Origin: Algimonas porphyrae
Lineage (GTDB): Bacteria; Pseudomonadota; Alphaproteobacteria; Caulobacterales; Maricaulaceae
Length of the DNA stretch: 64,000 nt
NCBI RefSeq assembly: GCF_041429795.1
Contig: NZ_CP163424.1
Span: 2,420,001-2,484,000 of the forward strand
Reading direction: 5' to 3'
Shown here: piece after piece, positions 35,265-44,525 of the stretch
Position numbering within the stretch: the stretch's first letter is position 1
Layout of the letters: every line of letters begins with the position of its first letter
The notes under the pieces: generated by a model
Database searches by the model: none
What the model saw: only the letters and a program-made list of their open reading frames with translations
What the model was told of the DNA's origin: nothing
Program-made: the position numbers and the translations under genes

Positions 35265-36560
35265 ATGGCTAACGTTGTCGTCGTCGGCTCCCAATGGGGA
35301 GACGAGGGAAAAGGCAAGATTGTCGATTGGCTGTCCAGCCGGGCCGATGTTGTGGCGCGCTTCCAGGGCGGCCACAATGCCGGGCATACGCTCGTCGTCG
35401 ACGGGACGACTTATAAGCTCTCCTTGCTGCCGAGCGGGATTGTTCGCGGGGGTAAGCTCTCCGTCATTGGTAACGGGGTTGTGCTCGACCCGTGGGCCTT
35501 TCTGAAGGAAATGGCCCGCATCCGCGATCAGGGTGTGAAGATCACAGCTGACAATCTGAAGATTTCCGAATCGGCTGCGCTGATCCTGCCGATCCATTCC
35601 GAACTGGACGGCATCCGTGAAAATCGCGTCGACGGCATCAAGATCGGCACGACGAAACGCGGCATCGGCCCGGCCTATGAGGATAAGGTTGCCCGGCGCG
35701 CCATCCGTGTCTGCGATCTGGATGATCCCGTCCATCTGAAACAGCGGGTCGAAAACCTGCTGCACCACCACAACGCCCTGCGCAGCGGTCTGGGCCATCC
35801 ATCGGTCGATGCCGACGCGCTGACCAAACAGCTGCTTGAAATCGCGCCTGACATCCTGCCCTTCATGGCGCCGGTCTGGCAGGTGCTCGACGATGCGCGG
35901 CGTGCGGAAAAGAAGATCCTGTTCGAAGGCGCGCAGGGCGCCATGCTCGATATTGATCACGGGACCTATCCGTTCGTGACCAGTTCCAACACCATTGCCG
36001 GACAGGCGGCGGCGGGCACAGGCTTGGGACCGCGCGCGCTCAACTATGTGCTGGGCATCACCAAGGCCTATACGACGCGCGTCGGCGAAGGCCCGTTCCC
36101 GACGGAACTGGACGACGCCATCGGGCAAAGGCTCGGCGAACGCGGGCATGAATTCGGGACGGTCACGGGTCGTCAGAGACGGTGCGGCTGGTTCGACGCG
36201 GTCATGGTCCGCCAGGCCATCATTACGGGCGGCATAACCGGCATCGCCTTGACCAAACTGGATGTTCTGGACGGCCTGCCGGAGCTGAAAATCTGCACGG
36301 GCTACAAGCTTGACGGTAAAATTCTGCGCCGCCTGCCTGCAGGCGCAAGCCCGCAAGCCAAGGTCAAGCCGATCTACGAGACGCTCGAAGGCTGGCAAGG
36401 CAGTACGCGCGGGGCCCGCAGTTGGGCCGACCTGCCCGCCGAAGCCGTCAAATATGTCCGCCGCGTCGAAGAACTGATCGGCTGTCCCGTCAGCATGGTC
36501 AGCACATCACCCGAACGCGAAGACGTCATCCTGATGCGCGATCCGTTCAAGGCAAGTTAG
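35265..36560 (+). CDS. purA: Adenylosuccinate synthetase
   Basis: PurA joins IMP and aspartate in AMP synthesis. The 431-residue product has the P-loop variant [17 protein letters not shown] with catalytic Asp and Lys, the catalytic His region [13 protein letters not shown], and family motifs [13 protein letters not shown] and [20 protein letters not shown]. The stop codon lies 2 bp from the stop of the convergent ATPase gene, with no terminator between them. Confidence 0.97.
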   Translation: MANVVVVGSQWGDEGKGKIVDWLSSRADVVARFQGGHNAGHTLVVDGTTYKLSLLPSGIVRGGKLSVIGNGVVLDPWAFLKEMARIRDQGVKITADNLKISESAALILPIHSELDGIRENRVDGIKIGTTKRGIGPAYEDKVARRAIRVCDLDDPVHLKQRVENLLHHHNALRSGLGHPSVDADALTKQLLEIAPDILPFMAPVWQVLDDARRAEKKILFEGAQGAMLDIDHGTYPFVTSSNTIAGQAAAGTGLGPRALNYVLGITKAYTTRVGEGPFPTELDDAIGQRLGERGHEFGTVTGRQRRCGWFDAVMVRQAIITGGITGIALTKLDVLDGLPELKICTGYKLDGKILRRLPAGASPQAKVKPIYETLEGWQGSTRGARSWADLPAEAVKYVRRVEELIGCPVSMVSTSPEREDVILMRDPFKAS

Positions 36561-36562
36561 TT

Positions 36563-37285
36563 CTATTTATAATATGTGGTTGTTATAGCAAATACACCGT
36601 AAGGTATATCAGTAACTTGGAAGTTACGAGTATCCGATTCAGCTCGAATATCTACATCGTTTTTCTCACACAGTATTTTGGCGAGATATAACCCCCGGCC
36701 ACCACCTTCAGATTTATCTTTCGAAGCATTGCTTCCGCGAAAACCTTTTTCGAAAACTCGCTTAGGGTCCTCCTCCAGAACAGGGCCATAATTTTCAACC
36801 CTTACTTCAATTTTCTGGGCATCCTCAGAATAATACGTAGAGATTTCTTGGCGGGGAAGAGAATACTTTATAGCGTTTTGGTAGATGATTTTAGGAACTA
36901 TTGGAAATAAACTATTTAAATACACCTCACCATAAGCCTCTCCGCGATCATCATATTTAATCCCCTTCCTTTTTCTTTCAGTATTAAAGAGCTCTCTAGC
37001 CCGCCTATAAACATTATAAATATTCCGAGACCTTGCTTTAAGCAGCGGATCAAGTTCTTCGTTTGAAATTTTAGCGTTCAGCATAAGATACGCAACATCT
37101 GTACGCATAGCATCACATATTTTCTGGAGCCCCACAATTTTCTTTTGAGCGCCCTCTGTTCTAAACTCTGGGTGCTCAAAATAATCTTTGAGATTATTTA
37201 TGGACTGATCAAACTTGCGGTAATGTCGAAAGGTTTCATGTACAAAATCAAGCATAAGGCCATGATATTCAAATTCATCGCTCAT
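36563..37285 (-). CDS. GHKL/HATPase ATP-binding protein, partner of the receiver protein
   Basis: A 240-residue protein whose last 115 residues form a GHKL ATPase: N box PKIIYQNAIKYS (N137), G1-like VENYGP in place of the usual DxGxG, F box FEKGFRG and G2 box GGGRGLYLAK (195-203). The N-terminal 125 residues are helical and basic (LLKARSRNIYNVYRRAR) with no recognised sensor, membrane segment or clear kinase H box; H15 in DFVHETFRHY could serve. It overlaps the receiver gene by 4 bp (ATGA). The codons are AT-rich, unlike both neighbours, pointing to recent transfer. It may be a histidine kinase, a phosphotransfer partner or an ATP-driven switch; I do not recognise the specific family. Confidence 0.8.
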   Translation of the reverse strand: MSDEFEYHGLMLDFVHETFRHYRKFDQSINNLKDYFEHPEFRTEGAQKKIVGLQKICDAMRTDVAYLMLNAKISNEELDPLLKARSRNIYNVYRRARELFNTERKRKGIKYDDRGEAYGEVYLNSLFPIVPKIIYQNAIKYSLPRQEISTYYSEDAQKIEVRVENYGPVLEEDPKRVFEKGFRGSNASKDKSEGGGRGLYLAKILCEKNDVDIRAESDTRNFQVTDIPYGVFAITTTYYK

Positions 37286-37971
37286 GATTGCCCAGAAGTA
37301 ATTTTAATTAACTTAGTCGTCACTTTCACAAACTCTGTTAACGCGCTTATCAGAGCATCTTTTTCAGATAGGACCCTAAGATCATTAAAGCTAGGAGAGC
37401 TAGATCTACCTTTTTTGTTGTAAAATTGAACCAATTTTGACTCGACTTTCGCAACCTCAATAACTGGGACACCGTCGTCCAGCATTTGCAATCGCAACCT
37501 TTTCCAACCCGGAACAAACGCCATAGATTCGTTTAACATGCGGTCGAATAAATTGGCCCACTCCTGAGTATCAAAATCTCCTTTAAATACCGCTTCGTCG
37601 ATATACTTGGAATACTTCTGCTTTTTAACATTAAACGCTTTTGAAGAATAAATAATAATTGGTTTAGTGGGGTAATGTTTTTTGATCTCCTCAATCAAAG
37701 CATACCCTTCATCACGAGAATTCATGACTTTACCTACATCTTTTATGTCACAAACAATAAGATCTCTGTCCCCCATCAGTATTGGGCTGTCAATATCGTC
37801 AAATTGACGGATTGAAAAACCGTATCCATTTGTTAGAGAAACGATATGTTCAAAGGGTTCATCATCAATTACAGCGATCTTCGATATACTTCTCAAATGT
37901 GTTTCGCTGATCGGAACGACGTCCGCATCAGATAATGTTTTCGGAAATAGAAGACAGGAAACAATCTTCAT
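37282..37971 (-). CDS. Receiver-domain protein with an unassigned helical C-terminus
   Basis: A 229-residue protein. After a 30-residue N-terminal extension comes a complete receiver fold: acidic pair D36-D37 (AVIDDEPF), phospho-acceptor D75 (LIVCDIKD), switch serines S109-S110 (IIIYSSKAF) and K130 (DEAVFKGDF). Residues about 137-229 are helical (WANLFDRMLNESMAFVPGWK, then LSEKDALISALTEFVKVTTK) and show no helix-turn-helix, GGDEF, EAL or other known output. Output through protein contact, probably with the adjacent ATPase, is therefore more likely than DNA binding. The start lies 2 nt after the stop of a 32-codon ORF. Base use is AT-rich throughout. Confidence 0.82.
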   Translation of the reverse strand: MKIVSCLLFPKTLSDADVVPISETHLRSISKIAVIDDEPFEHIVSLTNGYGFSIRQFDDIDSPILMGDRDLIVCDIKDVGKVMNSRDEGYALIEEIKKHYPTKPIIIYSSKAFNVKKQKYSKYIDEAVFKGDFDTQEWANLFDRMLNESMAFVPGWKRLRLQMLDDGVPVIEVAKVESKLVQFYNKKGRSSSPSFNDLRVLSEKDALISALTEFVKVTTKLIKITSGQS

Positions 37972-37973
37972 GA

Positions 37974-38072
37974 TTAAAACGCCCCGTCGTTTCTCCCTAA
38001 TCGCATTTGTAACCCTAGCTTATTGTTGAACTTTTGTAAACTAACACCCTTAGATTTTATAACACTCTTCAT
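37974..38072 (-). CDS. Candidate small basic peptide leading the AT-rich module
   Basis: A 32-codon frame with peptide MKSVIKSKGVSLQKFNNKLG followed by LQMRLGRNDGAF. It carries seven or so Lys/Arg residues and only one acidic residue. GAGGAG sits immediately upstream of its ATG, 12 bp after the priA stop, and its TAA lies 2 nt before the receiver-gene ATG. This arrangement fits translational coupling, a leader peptide, or a small regulatory or toxin-like peptide. The tight spacing on both sides is the evidence; conservation cannot be judged here. Confidence 0.5.
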   Translation of the reverse strand: MKSVIKSKGVSLQKFNNKLGLQMRLGRNDGAF

Positions 38073-38084
38073 ATCTCCTCGCCC

Positions 38085-40247
38085 CTACATGAAACTCTGC
38101 GGGTCGATGTCGATCTGGATCTTGTATTTGGTCGGGATGCGTTTTTGTTTGGCACGCCAGGTCGTCATATATTTTGACAGGTTCACATCCGGATCCGCGC
38201 GGATGAACAGGCGTTGCCGATACAGACCGCGCAAGCGCGCAATCGGGGCCTCAGAAGGCCCCAATATCTCCACACCATCGGCGCGCGGGGCCTTTGTCAC
38301 GAAGTCTTTCGCCAGGTCCTTGACCTTTTTCAGGTCGGGGCCCCAGAGGATCACGGCGGCGATCCGGCCATAGGGCGGCAGGCCCAGCATCTCCCGCATC
38401 GCCATTTCGACGCCGACGAACAGGTCGCGGTCCCCGGCGACCAGGGCTTGCAGCGCTTCATGTTCCGGGTGGTGGGTCTGGATCAGCGCTTCGCCCGCCT
38501 TGTCGGCACGGCCAGCACGCCCGGCGACTTGTACCAGCGTCTGGTAGGTGCGTTCGCCCGCCCGCGGATCCGCCCCGCCCATCAACAGATCGCCGTCGAC
38601 GACACCGACAAAGGTCAACTTGGGGAAATTGTGACCTTTGACCACCATTTGCGTTCCGACCAGAATATCGATCTCGCCCTGCTCCATCCGGCCGAGGCGC
38701 GCCTTGATCTCGTCAGGCGTCGCGGTCGTATCCGATGACAGTATTTCCACACGTGTCTGCGGAAAGTGCGTCTGGATTTCATCGGCGATGCGTTCGACCC
38801 CGGGGCCGATCGAGGTCAGCCCGTCCTCCGCGCCACATTTCGGGCACTCACGCGGCATTCGCATGGAAAACCCCGTCAAGTGACAGACGGCGCGGCCCGT
38901 GGCGCGGTGTTCGACCAGCCAGCTATCCGTGTCCGGGCTTTTCAGCCGCTCCCCGCACGCCCGGCAAAGGATCAGCGGCGCGTAACCGCGCCGGTTCATA
39001 TAGAGCAGCGACTGTTCACCCCGGCTGATGCTGTCCGCGACCGCCTGAACCATGGGGGCAGAGAGAAACGCGCCCGTTTCCGGCTTGTGGACCTTCATGT
39101 CGATCAGGTCGATATCCGGCAAGGTGATCGCTCCGGGTCGTTCCGGCAGGACGATATGGGCGTAGCGTCCGCTCTGCGCATTATGCAGACTTTCCAGCGA
39201 CGGGGTGGCCGAAGCGAGAATGACCGGACGATCTTCCAGCCGGCCCCGCAGGACGGACATATCGCGCGCATTATAGATTACGCCCTCTTCCTGCTTGAAG
39301 GACGTATCATGTTCTTCATCCACCACGATCAGACCCAGCTTTGCGAAAGGCAGAAACAGAGCCGAGCGTGCGCCGACAACCAGCTGCGCCCGGCCAGACG
39401 CCACTTCGCGCCAGCCGCGACGGCGTTCCGTGTCCGTGATGCTGCTATGCCAAGCGACGGGTTCGGCCCCGAAGCGCTGCGCAAAGCGAGCCAGACCTGC
39501 CTGTGTCAGGGCAATCTCCGGGACGAGGATCAAGACCTGCCGCCCTTGCCGCAATGCTTCGGCGACCGCCTCGAAATAGACTTCGGTTTTTCCGGATCCC
39601 GTGACGCCGTCCAGCAGAGAGACGGAAAACCGGTCCTTTTGCACTTGCGTCACCAGCTCCCGCGCGGCGACAGATTGCGCCTCGGTCAGATCGCGGCCAG
39701 CTCTGTCTGGATTGGGAACAGGATAGGGGGCATCGACGGGCCGCAGCTCACTGCGCATCAGCCCCGTTTTGACCAGGCCCTTGACCACGCCCGGCGAAAT
39801 ACCGGCTCGGGCCGCAATCTCCGACGCGCGAGCGGGAAAAGGTCCGCCCTCACTCAGCGCGGCGCGGCGCGCAGGGGTCAGATTGAGCGGGCGGTCCCCG
39901 GTGGGCTCGTAAAGGGTCGCGACAGGTGACGGATCAAGTGCCTTCCAGCTTCGCAGGACCATCCGCAACACTTGGCCCGGCGAGGCCACATTGTAACGGG
40001 CGACCCAGTCGATGAAATCGAGCATGGCGAGTGGCAAAGCCCGGGTCGCCTTGATCTCCGCAATTTCCTTGAGTGCGCGTCCGGGCTCGGCCTCGCCGAG
40101 CGACATGACGACACCAAGCTTCATCTGCTTGCCGATCGGCGCGAAGACAAATTCGCCTCGCGACAAACGCATAGGGTCCGGCACGGCGTAATCGAATGCG
40201 CCGGGGACATTGACGGGAAACAGGATTTGAGCGGTGCGCGAACCCAT
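38085..40247 (-). CDS. priA: Primosomal helicase PriA with one zinc site lost
   Basis: PriA recognises stalled forks and loads the replisome. The 720-residue product has the N-terminal 3'-end-binding domain (GAFDYAVPDPMRLSRGEFVF), Walker A GVTGSGKTEVYF (about 214-225), DEEH (310-313) and helicase motifs such as ILASATPSL and VQVAGRAGR-type GRAGRADKAG. The zinc region is odd. Cysteine pairs C428/C431 (CRAC) and C468/C471 (CPKC), which together form the first zinc site in known PriA, are present. The two middle pairs of the second site are reduced to SPDTD and CHLTG, leaving one cysteine. The start at ATG 40247 (MGSRTAQILFPV) is chosen by similarity. It is divergent from fsa. Confidence 0.95.
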   Translation of the reverse strand: MGSRTAQILFPVNVPGAFDYAVPDPMRLSRGEFVFAPIGKQMKLGVVMSLGEAEPGRALKEIAEIKATRALPLAMLDFIDWVARYNVASPGQVLRMVLRSWKALDPSPVATLYEPTGDRPLNLTPARRAALSEGGPFPARASEIAARAGISPGVVKGLVKTGLMRSELRPVDAPYPVPNPDRAGRDLTEAQSVAARELVTQVQKDRFSVSLLDGVTGSGKTEVYFEAVAEALRQGRQVLILVPEIALTQAGLARFAQRFGAEPVAWHSSITDTERRRGWREVASGRAQLVVGARSALFLPFAKLGLIVVDEEHDTSFKQEEGVIYNARDMSVLRGRLEDRPVILASATPSLESLHNAQSGRYAHIVLPERPGAITLPDIDLIDMKVHKPETGAFLSAPMVQAVADSISRGEQSLLYMNRRGYAPLILCRACGERLKSPDTDSWLVEHRATGRAVCHLTGFSMRMPRECPKCGAEDGLTSIGPGVERIADEIQTHFPQTRVEILSSDTTATPDEIKARLGRMEQGEIDILVGTQMVVKGHNFPKLTFVGVVDGDLLMGGADPRAGERTYQTLVQVAGRAGRADKAGEALIQTHHPEHEALQALVAGDRDLFVGVEMAMREMLGLPPYGRIAAVILWGPDLKKVKDLAKDFVTKAPRADGVEILGPSEAPIARLRGLYRQRLFIRADPDVNLSKYMTTWRAKQKRIPTKYKIQIDIDPQSFM

Positions 40248-40309
40248 AGGGCGTGATAACGCAAGTGAGACAGACTCGCTTGCAATTATCCACACAGGAC
40301 GCACCCACC

Positions 40310-40960
40310 ATGAAATTCTTCGTCGATAGCGCTGATATAGACGCCATTTCCGAACTCGCGGACATCGGACTGGTCGACGGTGTGACCACGAACCCGTCCA
40401 TCATCGCCAAATCGGGTCGCGACTTCAAAGAGGTGGTCAAGGAAATCTGTGGCCTTACGCAGGGCCATGTCTCGGCAGAGGTCGTCGCCACCCAGGCCGA
40501 CGACATGATCCGCGAAGGCCGGACACTGCGCACCATTGCGGATAATGTCTGCGTCAAGCTGCCTCTGACGCTGGACGGGCTGAAGGCATGCAAGACGTTG
40601 TCATCCGAAGGCACGCCGACCAATGTCACGCTTTGTTTTTCGCCCAATCAGGCGTTGCTAGCCGCCAAAGTGGGCGCGACCTATATCTCGCCCTTCATCG
40701 GTCGGCTGGACGACATCACGCTGGACGGAATGGAGCTGATCCAGGACATTCGCGAGATTTACGACAATTATGGGTATGAAACCGAAGTGCTCGCGGCATC
40801 GATCAGGTCCGTCAATCACGTCAAGGACTGCGCGCTAGTCGGTGCCGACGTCATCACGGCCCCGCCTGCCGTTATCAAGAACCTCGCCAACCATCCTCTG
40901 ACGGACAAGGGGCTCGCCGCCTTTCTGAAAGACTGGGAAGGCACGGGGCAGTCGATCTAA
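40310..40960 (+). CDS. fsa: Fructose-6-phosphate aldolase / transaldolase family protein
   Basis: A 216-residue small transaldolase-like enzyme. The start [20 protein letters not shown] and [16 protein letters not shown] are typical, as are the Schiff-base lysine in VCVKLPLT and the [20 protein letters not shown] and FIGRLDDI motifs. The family includes true transaldolases and fructose-6-phosphate aldolases that cannot be separated by eye at this level. It overlaps the convergent PepSY gene by 4 bp. Confidence 0.92.
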   Translation: MKFFVDSADIDAISELADIGLVDGVTTNPSIIAKSGRDFKEVVKEICGLTQGHVSAEVVATQADDMIREGRTLRTIADNVCVKLPLTLDGLKACKTLSSEGTPTNVTLCFSPNQALLAAKVGATYISPFIGRLDDITLDGMELIQDIREIYDNYGYETEVLAASIRSVNHVKDCALVGADVITAPPAVIKNLANHPLTDKGLAAFLKDWEGTGQSI

Positions 40961-41634
40961 CTGCGTACTGATCGGCGCCTCGGTCGCCACAGCAGGATCA
41001 GGCCGCTCAGGGCGAAGAGAGTTGCCAGCCCGCTCGCCAGACAAATCCACCATGTATTAAAATTCTCGCCGGATGGTTCGAGAATATGAATACGCCAGGC
41101 GATATCGAACCAGCGCCAGCGGGACGTCCGCACGCGGATCAGTTGTCCCGTCGTTGCATCGATGTAGAGCCGCGCATTGGCGGGCTGAGTCAGCGTGACT
41201 TGCCAGACGGGCAAGGGTCCTGAATAATCCATCGGCGCCCGATCAAGCTTGCGCATATGCGCGATTTCGCTCTTGACCTTCAGTACATCCCCGACCTTGT
41301 TGCGAATGGCAGCTTCTTCGAATGCGGGCAGCGCTACGCCCGTGCGTGCATCGATCACGGACCGACCGCCGGGACGGTTGATAATGAATGCCGGGGTTCC
41401 GAGCGCGTCGATCAAGGTCACGGACCGGGCATCGTTAACCAGCGGCAGGGAGTAATCGGCGGCAATCAGATCAAAGGCCGGCTCTCCGGCCAGATGGTTG
41501 CCGCGAATTTCCTCGATCGGTTTGAGCGTCATGAAAAAACCGGTCGCGAACCAGCTGAGAGCCAAGAGACCCAACGCCCAGCCTGACCAGTAATGCGCCT
41601 GACGGACGATACGCAGGAATTGAAAGCGTGACAT
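40957..41634 (-). CDS. PepSY domain-containing membrane protein
   Basis: A 225-residue protein with two membrane helices bracketing a periplasmic region: an N-terminal helix ([20 protein letters not shown]) and a C-terminal one ([20 protein letters not shown]). The region between includes two PepSY-like segments ([20 protein letters not shown] and [20 protein letters not shown]), and [14 protein letters not shown] is the usual histidine-containing loop. Such proteins are distant relatives of iron-reductase/siderophore-linked PepSY-TM proteins. It follows the corrinoid activator gene by 10 bp and so may belong to that operon, though a role there is not obvious. Confidence 0.85.
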   Translation of the reverse strand: MSRFQFLRIVRQAHYWSGWALGLLALSWFATGFFMTLKPIEEIRGNHLAGEPAFDLIAADYSLPLVNDARSVTLIDALGTPAFIINRPGGRSVIDARTGVALPAFEEAAIRNKVGDVLKVKSEIAHMRKLDRAPMDYSGPLPVWQVTLTQPANARLYIDATTGQLIRVRTSRWRWFDIAWRIHILEPSGENFNTWWICLASGLATLFALSGLILLWRPRRRSVRS

Positions 41635-41644
41635 GGAAGCGACC

Positions 41645-43564
41645 CTAACGTCGTCTGCGGCCACCGGATCGGCGACCTTTGGTGCGTCCCGTCGCTTCGG
41701 GCGCGCTCGGGAAGGCCATAGCCTCAACGAAGTAGGTCTGAAAGCGCGGTTCCAGCGCCGTTTCGATTTTTACGACGGTTTTGACAGCGTCCCGGACGCG
41801 CTGGCGCTGAGTTTTGTCTATCAGGCACATGGCCGCCCCCATCCCGGCCGCATTGCCGACCGCCTTGATCGTGTCTGCGCCATTGTGCGGGATGATCCCG
41901 ATCTCCGCGACGTAAGTCGGATCGAGATGGGTGCCGAAGGCCCCGGCCAGCAATACTTCATCGAAATGTTCGCAGTCTAGTTCTTCCGCGACGAGGCGCG
42001 CCCCTGCCATGAGTGCTGCCTTGGCGAGCTGAACGGCACGAATATCAGTCTGCTTGAGTGTGATGTCGCCAATCAAACGGTAGGTCGTGACGCCACCCTC
42101 TTCGGAAAAGCGATCAGGCGCGATTTCCGGTCTGAACAATCCGGACCGATCGATCAGCCCGGCACGCGCCAGTTCGACGATGACTTCGAAGATCGCCGAC
42201 CCGCAGAGGCCGGGAGAGTTCACATCAGTGATGGTGTCATCAGAAAAGCCTTCGTCCCGACCGATGACCTTCACTTCGCAATCAAAGGTCTCTGGATTGA
42301 TCCTTACCCGTTCGATTGCAGAATCACAGGCCCTGACGCCGCAGCTGATCTCCGCGCCTTCCAATGCGGGTCCCGTCGGCGAACTGGCTGCCGCGACCTT
42401 CCCATTATGGCTCAGCACGATTTCTGCATTCGTTCCGATATCGACGAGCAGCACGGTGCGCCCATCCATCCGGTCCATCTGGGTCAGATAAGCCGCCGCC
42501 GTGTCTGCGCCGACATGTCCGCCGATCAGCGGCAGGAGCGAGACGCGCGCCTGTTCTGTCAGGCCGAGATCGAGCATATCGCCGGGCAGGTCGAGCCAGT
42601 CCTTGACCGCCAGCGTAAAGGGCGATTGCCCCAGCGGTGTCGGGTCTACGCCGATCAGCGTATGGTGCATGATCGGATTGCCGACACAAACCAGTTCCAG
42701 GATCTGGTCGACATCTGCGCCGATGGAATTGCGCGCCTCCGCGATCATCTCACGGAGTTGACCCTGCACCGCCGCTGCCAGCTTCTCGCGCCCGTCCACA
42801 TTCATCATAACGTAGCTGACGCGGCTCATCACGTCTTCGCCAAAGCGGATCTGCGGGTTCATGGCGGAGGCCTGATGCACCAGCACGCCGGAACGCAGGT
42901 CGTAAAGGTAGAGCGCGACCGAGGTCGAACCGATGTCGATCGCTGCACCGTAAAGCCCGTCCCGGTCCGGTGGCCAGATGTCGACGACGCGGACATCATC
43001 CCGAATGACGGCAATCAGTGTGCGGTCATGCGCCGCCAGCAAAGGCTGGATCGTCATAATGACGCGCGGATCGACGGTGACCGCCCCGCCCAACGCATCG
43101 ATCAGGCTCTCCGTATCCGACAGATGGTCATGGAGGGTCGGCTCGGGCAGCTTGACCATCTTCAATGCAATCGGCGGGTCAACAGGTCCGGGCAGGTCGA
43201 AGGCGGCCTTGCGGATTGCGCTTTCGCGGTGTCGCGCATGGGGCGGGATGTCAATAACGGCATCGCCTGTGACCTTGGCTCGACAGGCCAGCCGGTAACC
43301 AGTCGCCATATCCCCGTCATGAATGGCTTTCTTCTCCGCCGGACGGAGTTTGTAGAGCGCATCATCCGTGACAGTCAGCCCGAATTTGGCGTGCTGACCC
43401 GTTTCCAGCGAGCACTGGCACCGCTTGCAGATACCATGGCCGCCACAGATCGACTGAATATCCACGCCCGCGCGCAAGGCGGCGTCATAGACGGACTCCC
43501 CGGGGGTGGCGGTGGTCTGCACGCCGGCAGGGGTGAAGATGAGTGTATGGGTTGTTTCGGTCAT
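41645..43564 (-). CDS. Ferredoxin-ASKHA corrinoid-activation protein (RamA-like, DUF4445)
   Basis: A 639-residue protein predicted to reduce inactive cob(II)alamin in an ATP-dependent way and return it to the methyl-transfer cycle. The N-terminal 95 residues are a [2Fe-2S] ferredoxin (SICGGHGICKRCQCSLE, then the fourth cysteine in RLACRAKV). A linker follows, then an ASKHA ATPase domain (AIDIGSTSVALYLYDLRSG, DVMSRVSYVM, VDIGTNAEIVL, GVRACDSAIERV, LLAGAFGTHLDP). The C-terminus ends in a basic tail, GRTKGRRSGGRRRR. It sits downstream of the methyltransferase in a four-gene operon with a corrinoid protein and DUF1638. Confidence 0.92.
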   Translation of the reverse strand: MTETTHTLIFTPAGVQTTATPGESVYDAALRAGVDIQSICGGHGICKRCQCSLETGQHAKFGLTVTDDALYKLRPAEKKAIHDGDMATGYRLACRAKVTGDAVIDIPPHARHRESAIRKAAFDLPGPVDPPIALKMVKLPEPTLHDHLSDTESLIDALGGAVTVDPRVIMTIQPLLAAHDRTLIAVIRDDVRVVDIWPPDRDGLYGAAIDIGSTSVALYLYDLRSGVLVHQASAMNPQIRFGEDVMSRVSYVMMNVDGREKLAAAVQGQLREMIAEARNSIGADVDQILELVCVGNPIMHHTLIGVDPTPLGQSPFTLAVKDWLDLPGDMLDLGLTEQARVSLLPLIGGHVGADTAAAYLTQMDRMDGRTVLLVDIGTNAEIVLSHNGKVAAASSPTGPALEGAEISCGVRACDSAIERVRINPETFDCEVKVIGRDEGFSDDTITDVNSPGLCGSAIFEVIVELARAGLIDRSGLFRPEIAPDRFSEEGGVTTYRLIGDITLKQTDIRAVQLAKAALMAGARLVAEELDCEHFDEVLLAGAFGTHLDPTYVAEIGIIPHNGADTIKAVGNAAGMGAAMCLIDKTQRQRVRDAVKTVVKIETALEPRFQTYFVEAMAFPSAPEATGRTKGRRSGGRRRR

Positions 43565-43608
43565 CTTCGTTCCATAGTTTCTTCCCCCTTCAGGGGGAGG
43601 AAAATTGA

Positions 43609-44514
43609 TTATCCCCGACGTCGCCCACCACGCCTGCTACCGCCTCTGCGACCGCCCTCGCCGGGCACCGGTTTCGGTCGGTTTATCGCAATCCAGTTGG
43701 TGCAGTCCGGGTCATTCCCCGCCAGCATGTCGCCTGCCTTGATCGCCGGGACCAGACCGTCATCATAAACGTTCAGGATCGCACTGGTCATGCCCGCGGC
43801 CTGCAACATCGGCAGGAAGGCATTATGGACGGCATGTCGATTTGGCAGGCCGAAAGCGACGTTGGACGCGCCGCAGGTCGTGTTGACCCCCAGTTCGTCG
43901 CGCAGGCGCCGGACCAGTCGAAAGACATCCTTCCCAGCTGAGTTCACCGCACCGACTGGCATGACGAGCGGATCCACAACCACATCATCCGCTTTGATGC
44001 CGTAATCAGCCGCGCGATGCACGATACGTTTGGCGACCTCGAAACGCTCGTCGGGATCTTCGCTGATGCCTGTATCGTCGTTGGAAATCGCAACGACGGC
44101 ACAATCATATTTCTTGATCAGCGGTAGAACGAATTCCAGGCTATCTTCCTCACCCGTCACGGAGTTGACCAGCGGACGACCCTGATAGGCGGCTAGACCG
44201 GATTCCAGAGCGGGCTTGACCGAACTGTCGATCACGAGCGGTGTTTCCACCTGTCCCTGCAACAGCGTAATCACTTCGGACATGATCTTGGCTTCGTCGG
44301 TCAGCGGAACACCGACATTGACGTCCAGCAGCTGGGCACCCGCCTCAATCTGCTTTTGTGCCTCCTTGACGACGCGCCAGTAATTACCGTCCTTCAGCTC
44401 GGCGGCGAATTTGGGGCGATTGGTCGGATTGATGCGCTCGCCGATCATGACGAAAGGCTGATCGAATCCGATCACGACTTCCTGCGTCGGTGATGCCAGA
44501 ATAGTGCGGGCCAT
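43609..44514 (-). CDS. Methyltetrahydrofolate:corrinoid methyltransferase
   Basis: A 301-residue pterin-binding TIM-barrel protein related to the folate domain of MetH and to MtgA/AcsE. Typical motifs are VMIGERINPTNRPKFAAELK, AGAQLLDVNVGVPLTDEAKI, PLVIDSSVKPALESGL and LGVNTTCGASNVAFGLPNRH. It should move the methyl group of 5-methyl-THF to the corrinoid protein encoded two genes upstream (45113-45799). The chain ends in a Gly/Arg tail (GEGGRRGGSRRGGRRRG), similar in kind to the tail of the activator encoded by the next gene. Confidence 0.92.
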   Translation of the reverse strand: MARTILASPTQEVVIGFDQPFVMIGERINPTNRPKFAAELKDGNYWRVVKEAQKQIEAGAQLLDVNVGVPLTDEAKIMSEVITLLQGQVETPLVIDSSVKPALESGLAAYQGRPLVNSVTGEEDSLEFVLPLIKKYDCAVVAISNDDTGISEDPDERFEVAKRIVHRAADYGIKADDVVVDPLVMPVGAVNSAGKDVFRLVRRLRDELGVNTTCGASNVAFGLPNRHAVHNAFLPMLQAAGMTSAILNVYDDGLVPAIKAGDMLAGNDPDCTNWIAINRPKPVPGEGGRRGGSRRGGRRRG

Positions 44515-44525
44515 GAAGAACCTCT

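Noticed and set aside
35178-36398. 406-codon open frame antisense to purA
   Set aside because: purA is unambiguous on the other strand; the antisense frame has a random, Arg/Asp/Gln-rich composition and no motifs.
38766-39929. 387-codon open frame antisense to priA
   Set aside because: A shadow of priA codon bias; it has no recognisable domain and no upstream signals.
42407-43768. 453-codon open frame antisense to the corrinoid activator and methyltransferase
   Set aside because: Both sense genes have clear catalytic motifs; the antisense frame crosses a gene boundary and encodes no plausible protein.
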